This document shows, one piece after another, positions 63,660-64,000 of a DNA stretch of 64,000 nucleotides. The DNA is from Siphonodentalium dalli. Lineage: Eukaryota > Mollusca > Scaphopoda > Gadilida > Siphonodentaliidae. The stretch lies in contig CP136064.1 in assembly GCA_032622095.1 (NCBI GenBank), forward strand, positions 252,092,484-252,156,483, read 5' to 3'. The notes under the pieces are model-generated. The model was not told where the DNA came from, searched no databases, and saw only the letters and a list, made by a program, of their open reading frames with translations. A program made the position numbers and the translations under genes. Numbering within the stretch: position 1 is the first letter of the stretch; every line of letters begins with the position of its first letter.

Positions 63660-64000
63660 TTTTGCCAAATTTTGTGTTAAAGATGGTGTATTTCTTCCGG
63701 GTAACAATTACACGATTCCAAGACTACAAATACCCGGTAGCTGTTATGTGAATAAAATACACATTTCCGTAGAACGTTTAACTTGGTTCCTGCAACTATT
63801 TTGTGATCAAATTCAAGGGTATTCCAGGAGTATCCAAGGCAGGATTCAAGGGTTTTTCAAGGGTGCGCCCACTAGAAATTCAAGGGTATTCCAGGAGTAG
63901 GGTTGGCTGATACATAGACTAATGAATTAGCAAGAGTATACAGGTTATGTACTAGTATTACAAGAGACTGATGAGTATACAGTACTTCACACAGCTGGTG
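63660..64000. other. Upstream sequence, nothing recognised
   Basis: Short repeated phrases (attcaagggtattccaggag at 63812 and 63878) but no exon: the previous exon of the gene must lie beyond the window. Confidence 0.5.

Overview
The window is AT-rich animal nuclear DNA: compact exons with GT-AG introns of 0.4 to 11 kb that are packed with transposon remnants. Bivalve/gastropod-like dispersed repeats (degenerate repeats with 'squared' GACGGACGG tails and 'aagatggccactggcagccatg' units) make a marine invertebrate, possibly a mollusc, the best guess. That guess rests on recognition by eye only.

There is one convincing host gene. It lies on the minus strand and covers practically the whole window. 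Twenty exons (62769 down to 1499) join without any phase conflict into 898 uninterrupted codons. They encode the end of a CRAL-TRIO/SEC14 domain, a spectrin-like repeat region, a proline/serine-rich linker, a Dbl-homology (DH) domain, a pleckstrin-homology (PH) domain and an acidic tail. Domain order and local sequence match the DBS/OST/MCF2L family of Rho guanine-nucleotide exchange factors. The start codon and most of CRAL-TRIO lie beyond base 64000. Any C-terminal SH3 domain lies beyond base 1.

The last visible exon runs into a 37-bp tandem array (1-1521, at least 41 copies, no indels). Each unit carries the exon's own 5' splice site on the minus strand, so the gene faces a chain of at least 41 consensus donor sites. 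This is the most unusual structure in the window.

The introns hold, from low to high coordinate: hAT-type MITEs (3802-4267, 23449-23754, relatives at 57300 and 62088); a 7-kb foldback element (5657-12729) with about 1.07-kb inverted arms of tandem subrepeats and a decayed Ty3/gypsy gag-protease inside, itself split by a hAT element (9254-10424); a four-level nest of elements (16640-22629); further hAT elements with target duplications (25022-26541, 40922-42066, 50630-52217); several TTAA-flanked piggyBac-like MITE families, one with paired hairpins (five copies); a TTAA element full of 18-20 bp palindromes (32506-33405); Helitron-like elements (about 35880-40125 and 59192-59995); mariner-like palindromic MITEs; a retroposed 3' end (48659-49013); and a Penelope-like GIY-YIG endonuclease remnant (about 61440-61830). 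Several TTAA elements end within a few bases of the gene's splice sites. No tRNA, rRNA or CRISPR feature is supported.
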